Assembly (NCBI GenBank): GCA_025517465.1 | Contig: JAOPKE010000003.1 | Location: 456,113 to 520,112, forward strand | Direction: 5' to 3' | Length of the DNA stretch: 64,000 nt | Source of the DNA: Halobacteria archaeon HArc-gm2 | GTDB taxonomy: Archaea; Halobacteriota; Halobacteria; Halobacteriales; Haloarculaceae | Shown: piece by piece, positions 53,996 to 63,242 of the stretch | How the letters are laid out: every line of letters begins with the position of its first letter | How positions within the stretch are numbered: position 1 is the stretch's first letter | Translations under genes and position numbers: made by a program | Notes under the pieces: model-generated | Seen by the model: only the letters and a program-made list of their open reading frames with translations | What the model was told of the DNA's origin: nothing | Databases searched by the model: none

Positions 53996-54443
53996 GAAAG
54001 CCCCCTCCCGCTCGGGTCGGGGGCCCACAACTGCGCTCCTCGCCTCCCGGCTGTCGTTCGAAAGACGCGAAGCGTCTTTCGTGATGACGAGAGAGCTTCG
54101 CTCTCTCGAACCACGGTGCTTGTCGGGGCCGCCTTCCCCGAGCGGTCGGCCCCTTTCAGTCCCGCCCAAGTACCGCAGCCCTGCCCTTCCCCTCGTCGCG
54201 CGATGAAACGCGCTCCCGGCCGGGCGGTTGCAGAGCGGTCAGGAAGCGTGATTCGGCGCGGACGCGCCGAATCCGGGGAGGGGGGGCGGTTCAATCGCGA
54301 GCGCGGGGCGAAGCCCGCGCGAGCTATGCGGTGCCTGGCGGACTGAAAGGGCGAGGCGCGGTCGGCGAAGTCCGAACCCACAAGCACGCGAGGAACGAGC
54401 GCGCGCAGTGGGTTCGCACGAGTCGAGCGCGCCGAGGGCTTTC
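53996..54443. repeat. Composite intergenic element, copy D (complete, 448 bp)
   Basis: Ends GAAAGCC (53996) and CCGAGGGCTTTC (54432-54443). Plus-strand first arm: a double-hairpin module (54059-54108) and CCGCAGCCCTGCCCTTCCCC (54173-54192); other arm, reading on the minus strand: CGCCCTTTCAGTCCGCCAGG (54334-54353) and CTCCCCGGATTCG (54268-54280). It is copy B in the opposite orientation with extra hairpins. Located between mobB-moaE and the nasA promoter; 53887-53995 and 54444-54600 hold no gene. Confidence 0.88.
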
Positions 54444-54600
54444 GACGTGTTTGCGGTATCGCTGTCGACTCATAGCGACCGGTCTGACGAAATTCTACCA
54501 ACGTCGATCCGGGCCTCGGATCCCAGAATTGCGCATCATGCCCAGCGACCACCGAGTCGAGGGTGATCAGAAAAACACCCGAACACGTTTCTAGTGCACG

Positions 54601-54730
54601 ATCATGAACGAATACTGTTTTGAATGTTGAATACGAGGGAGTAAACAAGAGATATTCCCATGAGGTTCGAACAAATCTGTCCGAAATATGGGCGAACGTC
54701 CGGCGATATTTTCCAGCACGGAGAGGGGCC
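54601..54730 (+). promoter_or_regulatory. nasA promoter region
   Basis: AT-rich compared with its surroundings. Contains ATATTCCCAT (54652-54661), a perfect 8-bp palindrome GTTCGAAC (54665-54672) and GATATTTTCC (54705-54714), the latter about 20-26 bases before ATG 54731 and usable as a TATA element. The palindromes are candidate sites for nitrogen control. Confidence 0.5.
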
Positions 54731-56854
54731 ATGAGCGACTGGGTGCCGACGACGTGCATGCGGTGTGCCGTCGGCTGTGGTCACCTCCAGCAGGGCGTCG
54801 ACATCGGCTACGGCGTCGACGTGGTCCGCGGGGACGCGGCCCACCCGGTCAACCAGGGGCTGGCCTGCCAGCGCGGCGTCAGGGAGAGCCAGGACCCCGA
54901 CGGCGAGTGGCTCACCCAGCCACTCGTTCGCCGCGATGGGGAACTGGTCCCGACGACGTGGGACCTGGCGCTGGCCGAGGTGGTCGGTCGCTTCGAGGAC
55001 ACCCTCGATGCCGGCGACGACGTGGCGGTGCTGGGCAGCGGCCAGCAGACCAACGAGGCGGCCTACGCGCTCGGCAAGCTCGCCCGCGGCGGGTTCGGGA
55101 CGCGCTACTACGACGCGAACACCACCCTCTGCATGGCCAGCGCGGTGACGGCCTACTACCAGGCGTTCGGGAGCGACGCGCCGCCGTGTACGTACGACGA
55201 CATCCCCGAGGCCGAGAGCCACGTCGTCTGGGGCGCGAACCCGGCGGTGGCTCACCCCGTGATGTTCCGGTGGATCCGACAGGCCGCCGGCGAGGAGGGC
55301 TCGGAGCTGCTCGTCGTCGACCCCGTCGCGACCCAGACCGCCGAACACGCTGACGGCCACGTCGCGCCCGAGCCGGGAAAGGATCTGGCGCTCGCGCGTG
55401 CGGTGCTCGCGCGCCTGGTCGAGACCGACCGCGTCGACGAGGCGTTCGTCGACGAGGCCACGGAGGGGTTCGAGGAGTTGCTGGCGACGCTGCCCGAGCC
55501 CGAGGCGGCGGCCGACGAGGCGGGCGTCGAGATGGCCGACGTCGACCGACTGGCGGACGCCTTCGACCGGAACGCGCTGTGTTACTGGGGGATGGGCGTC
55601 AACCAGCACGTCCAGGGAACGGAACTCTCGCGGGCGCTGATCGACCTCACGCTGGCGACGGGGAACCTCCGGCCCGGCGGGGGCCCGTTCTCGCTGACCG
55701 GCCAGGCCAACTCGATGGGGACGCGCGTCTGCTCCTCGAAGGGGTCCTGGCCGGGCCAGCGGCCGTTCGCGGACCCGAACGAGCGCGCGTTCGTCGCCGA
55801 AGAGTGGGGCGTCCCGGTCGACCGCCTGCCGGACGACCCCGGGCCGGGGCCGGTCGGCGTCGTCGAGGCCGTCGACGGCGACGTCGACGCGGTCTGGACC
55901 GTCGCCACCAACCCCGTCGCCGGGATGCCCGACGCAGGGCCAGCAAGGGAACGGCTCGAAGACGCCTTCGTCGTCGCCCAGGACGCCTTCCACTCCGAAA
56001 CCACCGAACTGGCCGACGTCGTCCTGCCGGCGGCGACCTGGGGCGAGTCCTCCGGGACGACGATGAACATGGAGCGCACCGTTTCGCGCGTGCGCCCGGC
56101 GACGGAGATGCCCAGCGGCGTCCGGAGCGACCTGGAGATCATCGCGACCGTCGGGGCGCGCCTGTTCCCGGACCTGTTCCCCGAGAAGTCGCCTGACCCC
56201 GAGTCGGTCTTCGACGAGTTCCGCGAACTCACCGCGGGGACGAAGGCCGACTGCTCGGGGATCGGATACGACCGCCTCGACGACGAGAAGGCGGTCCGCT
56301 GGCCCGCGCCGGACGCGGAGTCGCAGGGCGGCTACCGCTACTACGAGAGCGGAGACTCCGACGCGGACGACGGGACCGGTGACGCGCCCGCCGACGAGTC
56401 GTGGGCGTTCCCCACGGCATCGGGCAAGGCGCAGTTCTCTACCGGCCGGCAGGGGGACCTCCCCGAACCCGTCGACGACGAGTACGCACTGACGCTGACG
56501 ACGGCCCGCGAATCCGACGGGTACAACACCGGCATCCGCTCGCGGTCGGTCGAGGATCCGGAGCTCGTCGTCGCTCGCGTTCACCCCGAAACGGTCGCGA
56601 GCAGCGACGCGGTCGAGGACGACCGGACCGTCGTCGAGTCCCGGCGCGGCGCCGTCCCGGCGACCGTCGAACCGGACCCGGCCGTCCCCGAAGGGATGGT
56701 CTGGCTGCCGATCCACCACCCGTCGACGAACCGGCTCACTATCGACGCGCTGGACCCACAGTCGAAGGAACCGAACTTCAAGCAGTGCGCCGTCCGCCTC
56801 GTCGCGCCCGCGCACCGTGACGCCGCGAGCCTGTCGGTCCCCGCCGACGACTGA
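54731..56854 (+). CDS. nasA: Assimilatory nitrate reductase, molybdopterin-containing catalytic subunit
   Basis: 707 aa from ATG 54731 (MSDWVPTTCMRCAVGCGHLQ). [4Fe-4S] cysteines in CMRCAVGC plus LACQRG; MPT-binding regions YDANTTLCMASAVTAYYQAF (with the Mo-ligand Cys), NPAVAHPVMFRW and TNPVAGMPDAG, and the C-terminal MGD-binding WLPIHHPSTNRLTIDAL. Ferredoxin-dependent reduction of nitrate to nitrite in the cytoplasm. First gene of the nas cluster, whose order matches that described in Haloferax mediterranei (nasA, nasB transporter, nasC mobA-like, nasD). Confidence 0.93.
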   Translation: MSDWVPTTCMRCAVGCGHLQQGVDIGYGVDVVRGDAAHPVNQGLACQRGVRESQDPDGEWLTQPLVRRDGELVPTTWDLALAEVVGRFEDTLDAGDDVAVLGSGQQTNEAAYALGKLARGGFGTRYYDANTTLCMASAVTAYYQAFGSDAPPCTYDDIPEAESHVVWGANPAVAHPVMFRWIRQAAGEEGSELLVVDPVATQTAEHADGHVAPEPGKDLALARAVLARLVETDRVDEAFVDEATEGFEELLATLPEPEAAADEAGVEMADVDRLADAFDRNALCYWGMGVNQHVQGTELSRALIDLTLATGNLRPGGGPFSLTGQANSMGTRVCSSKGSWPGQRPFADPNERAFVAEEWGVPVDRLPDDPGPGPVGVVEAVDGDVDAVWTVATNPVAGMPDAGPARERLEDAFVVAQDAFHSETTELADVVLPAATWGESSGTTMNMERTVSRVRPATEMPSGVRSDLEIIATVGARLFPDLFPEKSPDPESVFDEFRELTAGTKADCSGIGYDRLDDEKAVRWPAPDAESQGGYRYYESGDSDADDGTGDAPADESWAFPTASGKAQFSTGRQGDLPEPVDDEYALTLTTARESDGYNTGIRSRSVEDPELVVARVHPETVASSDAVEDDRTVVESRRGAVPATVEPDPAVPEGMVWLPIHHPSTNRLTIDALDPQSKEPNFKQCAVRLVAPAHRDAASLSVPADD

Positions 56855-57045
56855 GCGCGACGAGCGCACCGGCCGGCCCACGCACGGCTCGACCCTCTCC
56901 GTTCTCTCAGTGGTCGCTCGTTCCCTAGCGACGGCGCCGTCGCGACGGTTTCGTCGTGCGCCTGGTCCGCCGTCCGCCGGCCCGGCCGCTTCGAGACGAC
57001 CGGTCGCCGAACCGGGCGATCGTCTGCGACGATCGGACTGATTCT

Positions 57046-57113
57046 GGTAATACACATATTACCTCGTTTAATTGTGTCCGCCCGTCCACTGCAGTGCCTT
57101 TGTTTCAAACAAA
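57046..57113. promoter_or_regulatory. Palindromes upstream of narK
   Basis: GGTAAT-ACACAT-ATTACC (57046-57063, perfect 6-bp arms) and TTTGTTT-C-AAACAAA (57099-57113, perfect 7-bp arms) in the 440-bp AT-rich gap between nasA and narK. No gene lies in 56855-57294. They look like operators for a nitrogen or redox regulator and imply that narK has a promoter of its own. Confidence 0.6.
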
Positions 57114-57294
57114 TGGTGTGGCCAGCGTTAATAGGGCAGCAATCGACCACATATCTGTGTATGAAGTCTCCAAACACCACGCGTAAAGGCGAAAAAAGAT
57201 ACAAATGGCCAAATATTCCCGATAACGATCGTGCAGGATCCATCGGGCGAGCCGTGAGCGGCCGAACGGGCAGTCCGGTGGAGGTGGGAGACCG

Positions 57295-58617
57295 ATGGGA
57301 CTGATCAAGATGACCAAGTGGCGGACGCTCGTGCTCGCCACGATCGGGTTCAACTTCTCCTTTCTGATCTGGTTCTCCTTCGCCCCGTTCACGGGGCCGA
57401 TGGCCGAGGAGTTTGGCCTCTCGCTGGCCGAAATCGGTATCCTGGCGAGTTCCGCCATCTGGCTCGCGCCGTTCGGTCGCATGCTGACCGGCTGGCTCTC
57501 GGACAAGTTCGGCGCGCCGGCGGTGTTCGCCATCGTGCTGGGCTACGTGGGCGTGTTCTCCATCGCGAGCGCGTTCGCCGAAAGCTACGGGGTGTTCTTC
57601 GTCACCCGGCTCATCGTCGCGACGGCGGGCATCACCTTCGTCATCGGCATCCAGCACGTCTCCGAGTGGTTCGAGGAGGGCCAGCTCGGCACCGCGGAGG
57701 GCATCTACGCCGGCATCGGGAACGCGGGCGCCGCCGGTGGGGCGCTCGTCCTCCCGCGCGTGTTCGGTCCGGGCTGGAACGGCCCCATCTTCCAGACGAA
57801 CTGGCGCGCGGCGTTCTTCTGGACCGGCCTCGTCTCCATCGGCCTCGCGATCACCTACTACGCGCTCGGTGAAGCAGCGAAGTCCGAGGCGAAGCGGGAG
57901 GCGACCGCCCAGAGCGCCACCTTCAAGCAGTGGGTTCACACGGCGACCCGCTACGGGACCGTCGTGCTCGCGCTGGCGTACGTGATGACGTTCGGCCTCG
58001 AGCTGTCGATGAACGGCTGGCTCGCGACCTACTACAGGGAAGGGTTCGACACGAACAACCTCGTGCTGGCCTCGACGTTCGCGGCGACGTTCTCAGTCGC
58101 GGCGGGCTTGCTGCGGCCGATCGGCGGCTACGTCAGCGACCTGCTGGCGCGCAAGGAACGGGACATCCTCCCCTGGTTCACGGGCCGCTACCGGGAACAG
58201 TGGACGTTCCTCACGCTGTGTTTCGTCGTCGTCACCATGGTCGGGATGACGTTCGCGGGCCTCAGCGGCGAGGTGCTCGTCGCGGTCGGCGCCGGCTTCC
58301 TGGTCGGGATGGGGTGTGCGTTCGCGGAGGGCGCCATCTTCGCACAGGTCCCCGCGATGTTCCCCGACAGTTCGGGTTCCGTGGCGGGCATCGTCGGCGG
58401 CGTCGGTACCGTCGGTGGCATCGTCTACCCGCTCGTCTACTCGTCGACGCTGCTTCCGAATCTCCACGTCGGCTACGCCATCGTGGGCGCCTCGATGATC
58501 CCCATCGTCCTGCTGAACGCGTGGGTCTACCGACCCCAGATCGCCCGACGTGCGACCACCGACGGCTGGCTGGTCAGTTCGTCGAGCGGCGAGTCGACCA
58601 CCCCGGGCGGGGACTGA
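57295..58617 (+). CDS. narK: Nitrate/nitrite transporter (MFS, NarK/NrtP type)
   Basis: 440 aa from ATG 57295, with Shine-Dalgarno GGAGGTG at 57281-57287, unusual in this window and supportive of this start. Twelve TM; MFS loop [19 protein letters not shown] and nitrate signatures [19 protein letters not shown] and [19 protein letters not shown]. Imports nitrate for NasA. Its stop is one base before the mobA start, so mobA is translated from the same message. Confidence 0.92.
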   Translation: MGLIKMTKWRTLVLATIGFNFSFLIWFSFAPFTGPMAEEFGLSLAEIGILASSAIWLAPFGRMLTGWLSDKFGAPAVFAIVLGYVGVFSIASAFAESYGVFFVTRLIVATAGITFVIGIQHVSEWFEEGQLGTAEGIYAGIGNAGAAGGALVLPRVFGPGWNGPIFQTNWRAAFFWTGLVSIGLAITYYALGEAAKSEAKREATAQSATFKQWVHTATRYGTVVLALAYVMTFGLELSMNGWLATYYREGFDTNNLVLASTFAATFSVAAGLLRPIGGYVSDLLARKERDILPWFTGRYREQWTFLTLCFVVVTMVGMTFAGLSGEVLVAVGAGFLVGMGCAFAEGAIFAQVPAMFPDSSGSVAGIVGGVGTVGGIVYPLVYSSTLLPNLHVGYAIVGASMIPIVLLNAWVYRPQIARRATTDGWLVSSSSGESTTPGGD

Positions 58618-58618
58618 G

Positions 58619-59212
58619 ATGCGCTCGGGACTCGTCCTCGCTGGCGGTCGCTCGACGCGCTTCGGCGAGGTCGACAAATCCCTCGCCGAGGTGGACGGCG
58701 GTCCGATGATCCGCCGCGTCGCCGACCGACTGCGGGAGGTGACCGACGAACTCGTCGTGAACTACCGGGACGAACAGCGGGCCGCCGTCGCCGACGCGCT
58801 CGACGGCGTGACGTATCGCGAAGCCGTCGACCCCGTCCCGGACGAGGGACCGGTCGCCGGCATGCGGACCGGACTGCGGGTCGCGAGCGGGAACGCCGTC
58901 GCCGTGGTCGCCTGCGACATGCCCCGGGCAGACCCGGCGCTGTTCGAGCGGCTGTTCGCGGCGGTGGACTCGGCGGCCGTGCCGCGGGCCGACGGCCGCC
59001 TCCACCCGCTCCACGCGGTCTACGACCGCCACGCCGGCCGCGTCGCCTGCGACCGGACGCTTGCGGCGGGCTCCCGGCGGCTCTACGACGTGCTCGCGCG
59101 CGTGGACCCGGTCGTCGTCGACGCCGACGACGTCACCAGATACCGATCGCCCTTTACGAACGTCAACTCGCGCGCCGATCTTGCCGCCGTCACTGGACGG
59201 ATCGAAAATTGA
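58619..59212 (+). CDS. mobA: Molybdenum cofactor guanylyltransferase
   Basis: 197 aa from ATG 58619, one base after the narK stop. N-terminal nucleotide-binding LVLAGGRSTRFGEVDKSLAE, DEGPVAGMRTGL and VAVVACDMPRADPALFERLF. Attaches GMP to molybdopterin giving the dinucleotide cofactor needed by NasA. Matches nasC of the Haloferax cluster. Confidence 0.92.
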   Translation: MRSGLVLAGGRSTRFGEVDKSLAEVDGGPMIRRVADRLREVTDELVVNYRDEQRAAVADALDGVTYREAVDPVPDEGPVAGMRTGLRVASGNAVAVVACDMPRADPALFERLFAAVDSAAVPRADGRLHPLHAVYDRHAGRVACDRTLAAGSRRLYDVLARVDPVVVDADDVTRYRSPFTNVNSRADLAAVTGRIEN

Positions 59213-59348
59213 GGGGCAGTATAAGGCGTTCTAGGTCCTTGTACTTCGACCGTTCGTCCGGATCCAGCCCTTAATTTTTGAAATGTGTGACGATTACCCT
59301 TATTGTCGGCGCGTCCGCGTATTCTAGCCGTAGAACAAAGGACGTTCG

Positions 59349-59382
59349 TGTAGATTTGAAGCGAGAATGAGGACGATCTACA
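59349..59382. promoter_or_regulatory. Hairpin ahead of nirA start
   Basis: TGTAGAT (59349-59355) and ATCTACA (59376-59382) pair across a 20-nt loop, ending 16 bases before ATG 59399. The preceding 59219-59345 is AT-richer with CCCTTAATTTTTG and ATTACCCTTATTG tracts that can serve as the promoter. The hairpin would be in the 5' UTR if transcription begins there. Possibly regulates nirA separately from narK-mobA. Confidence 0.45.
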
Positions 59383-59398
59383 AAGACAGAGTGATACA

Positions 59399-61165
59399 AT
59401 GGCCCACAAGAAGGAAGACTGGAAAGGAGAACTGTACGGCGACGACGTCAGGGAGAAGCTAGAGGAGTTCGCCGAGAACGGCTGGGAATCCATCCCCGAA
59501 GAAGAGCGCGACGAGTGGTTCTCCCGGTTCAAGTTCTGGGGGGTGTTCCACCACCGCGGCGGCCAGGAGAGCTACTTCATGATGCGCCTGACCAACTGCG
59601 GCGGCGTGCTCGAACCCGGACAGCTCCGGGCCATCGGCGAGGTCGCCCGCGACTACGCCAGGGGACCGGTCGAGAACCCCGAGTTCGGCAACGGCTGGAT
59701 CGACTTCACGACGCGGCAGTCGATCCAGCTCCACTGGCTCAAGCTGGAGGACGTCCCCGAGATCTGGGAGAAACTGGAAGCGGTCGGTGTCTCCTCGCGC
59801 TCGGCCGGCGGCGACACGATGCGCAACATCTCGGGCTGTCCGGTCGCCGGCAAGGCCGACGAGTACGTCGAGAGCCGCGAACTGCTCGACGAGATACAGG
59901 CGGGGATCCGCGGCGACGACGCGCTCTGTAACATGCCCCGGAAGTTCAACATCTCCGTATCGGGCTGTCGCCAGGGCTGCGCCCAGGACTCGATCAACGA
60001 CGTCGGGCTGGAACCGGCCCACACCGTCGTGGACGGGGAAGAGGTGAAAGGGTTCAACGTCCGCGTCGGCGGCGGTCTCGGCGGCCGCGAACCGCGCCCC
60101 GCCCGCTCGCTGGACGTGTTCGTCCGCCGCGACCAGGCCTACGAGACGGTCCGGACGTTCGTCGAACTGTACCACGAGGAAGGGGACCGGCAGAACCGCT
60201 CCAAGAACCGCGCCCGCTTCTTCGTCGACGACTGGGGGACGGAGAAGATCCGCGAGGAGATGGTCGAGCGCCTCTCCTTCGAACCCGCCCGCGCCGGGAC
60301 GAACTTCCGCGGCGAGTACACGTACAACGCCGGCAGGCCCGCCGAACGCGGCGCCCACGACCACGTCGGCGTCTACGACCAGCAGGACGGCGAGAACTAC
60401 GTCGGGCTCTCGGTGCCCGTCGGCCGCATGCCCGCCGAGGACGCCATCGAACTGGCCGACCTGGCCGACGCCTACGGCTCCGGCGAGGTGCGACTGACCC
60501 GCCGGCAGAACCCGCTCGTCATGGACGTCCCCGACGGGAACCTGAAGAACCTGCTCAACGAACCGTTGCTCGACACGTACACGCCCGAGCCGAACCCCTT
60601 CGAACAGGGGGCGATGGCCTGCACCGGGACGGAGTTCTGCTCAATCGCGCTGACCGAGACGAAAGCTCGGACCGCGCGCCTGCTCCGCTGGCTCGGCGAA
60701 CACGTCGACGTCCCCGACGACGTCGACCGGATCAAGATCCACTACTCGGGCTGTACGGCCGACTGCGGCCAGGCGATGACGGCCGACATCGGCCTCCAGG
60801 GCATGCGCGCCCGCAAGGACGGCGAGATGGTCGAGGCGATGGACGTCGGCGTCGGCGGCGGCATCGGCGAGGAGCCCACCTTCATCGACTGGGTGCGCCA
60901 GCGCGTCCCCGCCGACGAGGTGCCAGGCATGATCGCCAACCTCGTCGAGGCCTACGCCGCCCTCCGGGAAGACGGCCAGACCTTCCGCGAGTGGGTCGAC
61001 GCCACCGGCCACGAGACCATCGTCGAACTCGCCGAACCCGAGGAGGTCGAGGGGTACGAGGACCTCTCGCTCACCGACGCCAAGCAGTCGTGGTACCCCT
61101 TCGACGACGGCGAGAGTCCGGCGCCGACCGACGCCGAGGGGCAGCCGATTTCGGCGGACGATTAG
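59399..61165 (+). CDS. nirA: Ferredoxin-nitrite reductase (siroheme, [4Fe-4S])
   Basis: 588 aa. Two repeated ferrodoxin-like/siroheme modules; cluster cysteines in MACTGTEFCSIAL and YSGCTADCGQ bind the 4Fe-4S cluster coupled to siroheme, and TMRNISGCPVAGKADEYVES binds siroheme in the N-terminal module. Six-electron reduction of nitrite to ammonium with ferredoxin. Corresponds to nasD in Haloferax. C-terminal acidic tail. Followed by hairpin repeats rather than another nas gene. Confidence 0.94.
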   Translation: MAHKKEDWKGELYGDDVREKLEEFAENGWESIPEEERDEWFSRFKFWGVFHHRGGQESYFMMRLTNCGGVLEPGQLRAIGEVARDYARGPVENPEFGNGWIDFTTRQSIQLHWLKLEDVPEIWEKLEAVGVSSRSAGGDTMRNISGCPVAGKADEYVESRELLDEIQAGIRGDDALCNMPRKFNISVSGCRQGCAQDSINDVGLEPAHTVVDGEEVKGFNVRVGGGLGGREPRPARSLDVFVRRDQAYETVRTFVELYHEEGDRQNRSKNRARFFVDDWGTEKIREEMVERLSFEPARAGTNFRGEYTYNAGRPAERGAHDHVGVYDQQDGENYVGLSVPVGRMPAEDAIELADLADAYGSGEVRLTRRQNPLVMDVPDGNLKNLLNEPLLDTYTPEPNPFEQGAMACTGTEFCSIALTETKARTARLLRWLGEHVDVPDDVDRIKIHYSGCTADCGQAMTADIGLQGMRARKDGEMVEAMDVGVGGGIGEEPTFIDWVRQRVPADEVPGMIANLVEAYAALREDGQTFREWVDATGHETIVELAEPEEVEGYEDLSLTDAKQSWYPFDDGESPAPTDAEGQPISADD

Positions 61166-61267
61166 CCAGGTCGCAAACGCAGTGAGAGACCTGGGAAATG
61201 CGAGCGGGAGCGACCTAGCGGGCGCGAAGCGCCCGCATTTGCTCGAACGGGGAACGGAGTGACCCGT
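61166..61267. repeat. Constant-core hairpins after nirA
   Basis: 61166-61194: CCAGGTC/GACCTGG enclosing AAACGCAGTGA (15-nt loop), starting right at the nirA stop. 61247-61267: ACGGG/CCCGT around GAACGGAGTGA. Between them is an ordinary hairpin GCGGGCGC/GCGCCCGC (61219-61237). Further repeats of the type (GAGGGGACGCCAG near 61333) extend to 61400. Confidence 0.75.
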
Positions 61268-61441
61268 GAGAGCGCAGGGAGCGACACGCGAGCAGAGAAG
61301 CGCCTGACTGGGAGCTCGTCGCCGATCGAAGGGAGGGGACGCCAGAGGTGCGATCGCGACGGGACAAAACACCGGAGCGGCGTTTCGAGCAGTGAGTTCG
61401 GCAACGCATTCATAGAACCCCAAAGTAATTTTTACATCGTT

Positions 61442-61624
61442 ATGAGCTACATGGAACGGCTGATCGGCCGGATCCCGATGATCATCGTGGTGTTCGGCGT
61501 CGTGCTGCTCACCGGCGGGTACAGGAGCGCGGAACTGTCGGGCGGATCGCAGCCCGTGGCGGGTATCGGACTCGTCGCGCTCGGATGCGTCACATACGGC
61601 GGCCTGTGGTATCTCCGGGAGTGA
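61442..61624 (+). CDS. Small two-TM membrane protein
   Basis: 60 aa from ATG 61442 (MSYMERLIGRIPMIIVVFGV). Two hydrophobic segments separated by TGGYRSAELSGGSQPVA. The AT-rich AAAGTAATTTTTACATCG lies just upstream. Function unknown. Confidence 0.6.
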   Translation: MSYMERLIGRIPMIIVVFGVVLLTGGYRSAELSGGSQPVAGIGLVALGCVTYGGLWYLRE

Positions 61625-61737
61625 GTGCGCGCGGCGATGCCGTGTCCACCGTGGAGCGGCAGCAATGCTCGCGTTCGGCCCGGGTCGCTCACCTGCGCTC
61701 GCGGCCGCTCGCGAACTGAGACCGACGCCGAGGGGCG

Positions 61738-62178
61738 TTACACCCGGCCGCGGAAGGCGTCGATGGTCCGTTCGCCGGCCAGGCCGGCGGTCCAGGAGAG
61801 CGATCCAAGCACTGCGGCGGCGACGCCCAGGAACACCAGCCCGTCGGGTGAGAGAAATGCCACGAGCCGTTCGACCGGTGGGCGGCTCGCCAGGCCGAGC
61901 AGGTAGTGGTCGGCGCTGGCACCGAGCAGCGGCGCGTAGGCGGCGAGCCAGCCGAAGAGGAGGCCGTTCTGCTGATAGCCCACGAGGGCGGACGCGATCA
62001 TCCCCACGACGACGGCGTCCACCGCGAGGAAGACGACGCCACCGGTGACCTCGAAGAGGCCGACCGCGTACGCCAGGAAGGTACCCAGGAAGAGCCCGAG
62101 GGCGAACAGGACGTCGAGTCGGCGCTGGAACTGGTACTCGGGCGGGCCGAGGAGGAGCGTGCGGAGCGAGGGCACCAT
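61738..62178 (-). CDS. Membrane protein of unknown function
   Basis: 146 aa from ATG 62178 (MVPSLRTLLLGPPEYQFQRR). Four TM segments (VLFALGLFLGTFLAYAVGLF first) and a C-terminal tail GLAGERTIDAFRGRV. Start is preferred over the longer in-frame ATG at 62205. No family seen. Confidence 0.6.
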   Translation of the reverse strand: MVPSLRTLLLGPPEYQFQRRLDVLFALGLFLGTFLAYAVGLFEVTGGVVFLAVDAVVVGMIASALVGYQQNGLLFGWLAAYAPLLGASADHYLLGLASRPPVERLVAFLSPDGLVFLGVAAAVLGSLSWTAGLAGERTIDAFRGRV

Positions 62179-62260
62179 ACAGTCGGTCCCGTCGGCCTGG
62201 AGCAAATCGTTGTCGGGTGTCCGTCGCCGGGAGAGAGGTACTCGGCCCCGGTTCCGGGAA

Positions 62261-63208
62261 TCAGGAGGGACTCGCGGTCGAATCGGCCCGGTCGGGAACG
62301 AGCCACGCCGGGACGACGCGCGTGAGGACGACCATCCCGGTCAGTTCGACGAGGGTCTGGGTGACGACGACGGCCGGCGCGAGGCCGTAGCCCGCCGGTA
62401 GCGCGAGCGCCAGCGGCAGGACGACCAGCGAGTTCCGCGTGACCGAGGTGAACACGAGCGCGCGACTCTCGCCGACATCCATCCCGATGGCACCGGCCGC
62501 CAGCCGACCGAGCAATGGCATGACGACCAGAAAGGCGACGTACACCGGGACGACCGCCGCGATCTGTCCGATGGAGTCCTGGACGCGGGGCAGTTGCGAG
62601 GCGATGACGACCAGCAGCGTCGCGCCCATCATCGGCACCGGCAACCACCCCATCGCCGACTGCCAGCGCTCGGCCTGGGGCGAGCGGTCGGCCGAGACCT
62701 CGGTGAGCCAGGCGAGCGCGAGCGGGGCGGCGATGATCACGAGGAACGCTTCGAGGAAGGGGCCGGCCTCGATCGCTTCCGCGGCGGCCGGGCCCACGAA
62801 CAGCCAGAGGTACGCCGGCAAGAGGAGCAACTGGACCAACATCAGCACTGGCGTCGCGGCGGTGACCTGCTCGGCGTCGCCGCCCGCCAGGTCGGTGAAG
62901 GAGATGACGTAGTCGATACACGGCGTCAGCAACACCATGAAGGCGCCGACGAGGATCACCGGCTCCGGCGGGAGGAAGCGACCGAGCGCCCACGCGACGA
63001 CTGGGACGACCAGAAAGTTCATCCCCAGCGCGGCGGCCATGAACCGCCGGTCCCGGAACGCCGCCCGGATGCGGACGAACGGCACCTCCAGGAAGGTGAC
63101 GTACAGCAGAACCGCCAGGACGGGGTTGATGAGGGGTTCCAGTGACCAGGCCGTGACAGGACGGCCGACGGCGAGGGCGACGGCGGCGAGCACCGCCACA
63201 GCGTACAC
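62261..63208 (-). CDS. Arsenite/bile-acid-type (BASS/ACR3 superfamily) transporter with lost native start
   Basis: 315 aa from GTG 63208, ten TM segments. GAFMVLLTPCIDYVISFTDL and LVFTSVTRNSLVVLPLAL with GMVVLTRVVPAWLVP fit the archaeal arsenic-resistance (ACR3/COG0798-like) and bile-acid symporter families; the Cys in TPCIDY is the conserved ACR3 cysteine. Codons upstream of 63208 still read in frame, KSKQSLQRRQVA, but no start precedes them before a TAG at 63260-63262 in the terminal hairpin of the IS605-type element. I infer that the insertion removed the original start. Confidence 0.72.
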   Translation of the reverse strand: MYAVAVLAAVALAVGRPVTAWSLEPLINPVLAVLLYVTFLEVPFVRIRAAFRDRRFMAAALGMNFLVVPVVAWALGRFLPPEPVILVGAFMVLLTPCIDYVISFTDLAGGDAEQVTAATPVLMLVQLLLLPAYLWLFVGPAAAEAIEAGPFLEAFLVIIAAPLALAWLTEVSADRSPQAERWQSAMGWLPVPMMGATLLVVIASQLPRVQDSIGQIAAVVPVYVAFLVVMPLLGRLAAGAIGMDVGESRALVFTSVTRNSLVVLPLALALPAGYGLAPAVVVTQTLVELTGMVVLTRVVPAWLVPDRADSTASPS

Positions 63209-63242
63209 CGCGACCTGGCGTCGCTGGAGGGACTGTTTCGAT

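Noticed and set aside
54602..57055. 817-codon open frame on the minus strand opposite nasA
   Set aside because: Antisense shadow of the GC-rich nasA gene; Arg/Val/Gly/Asp-rich composition and no family motif.
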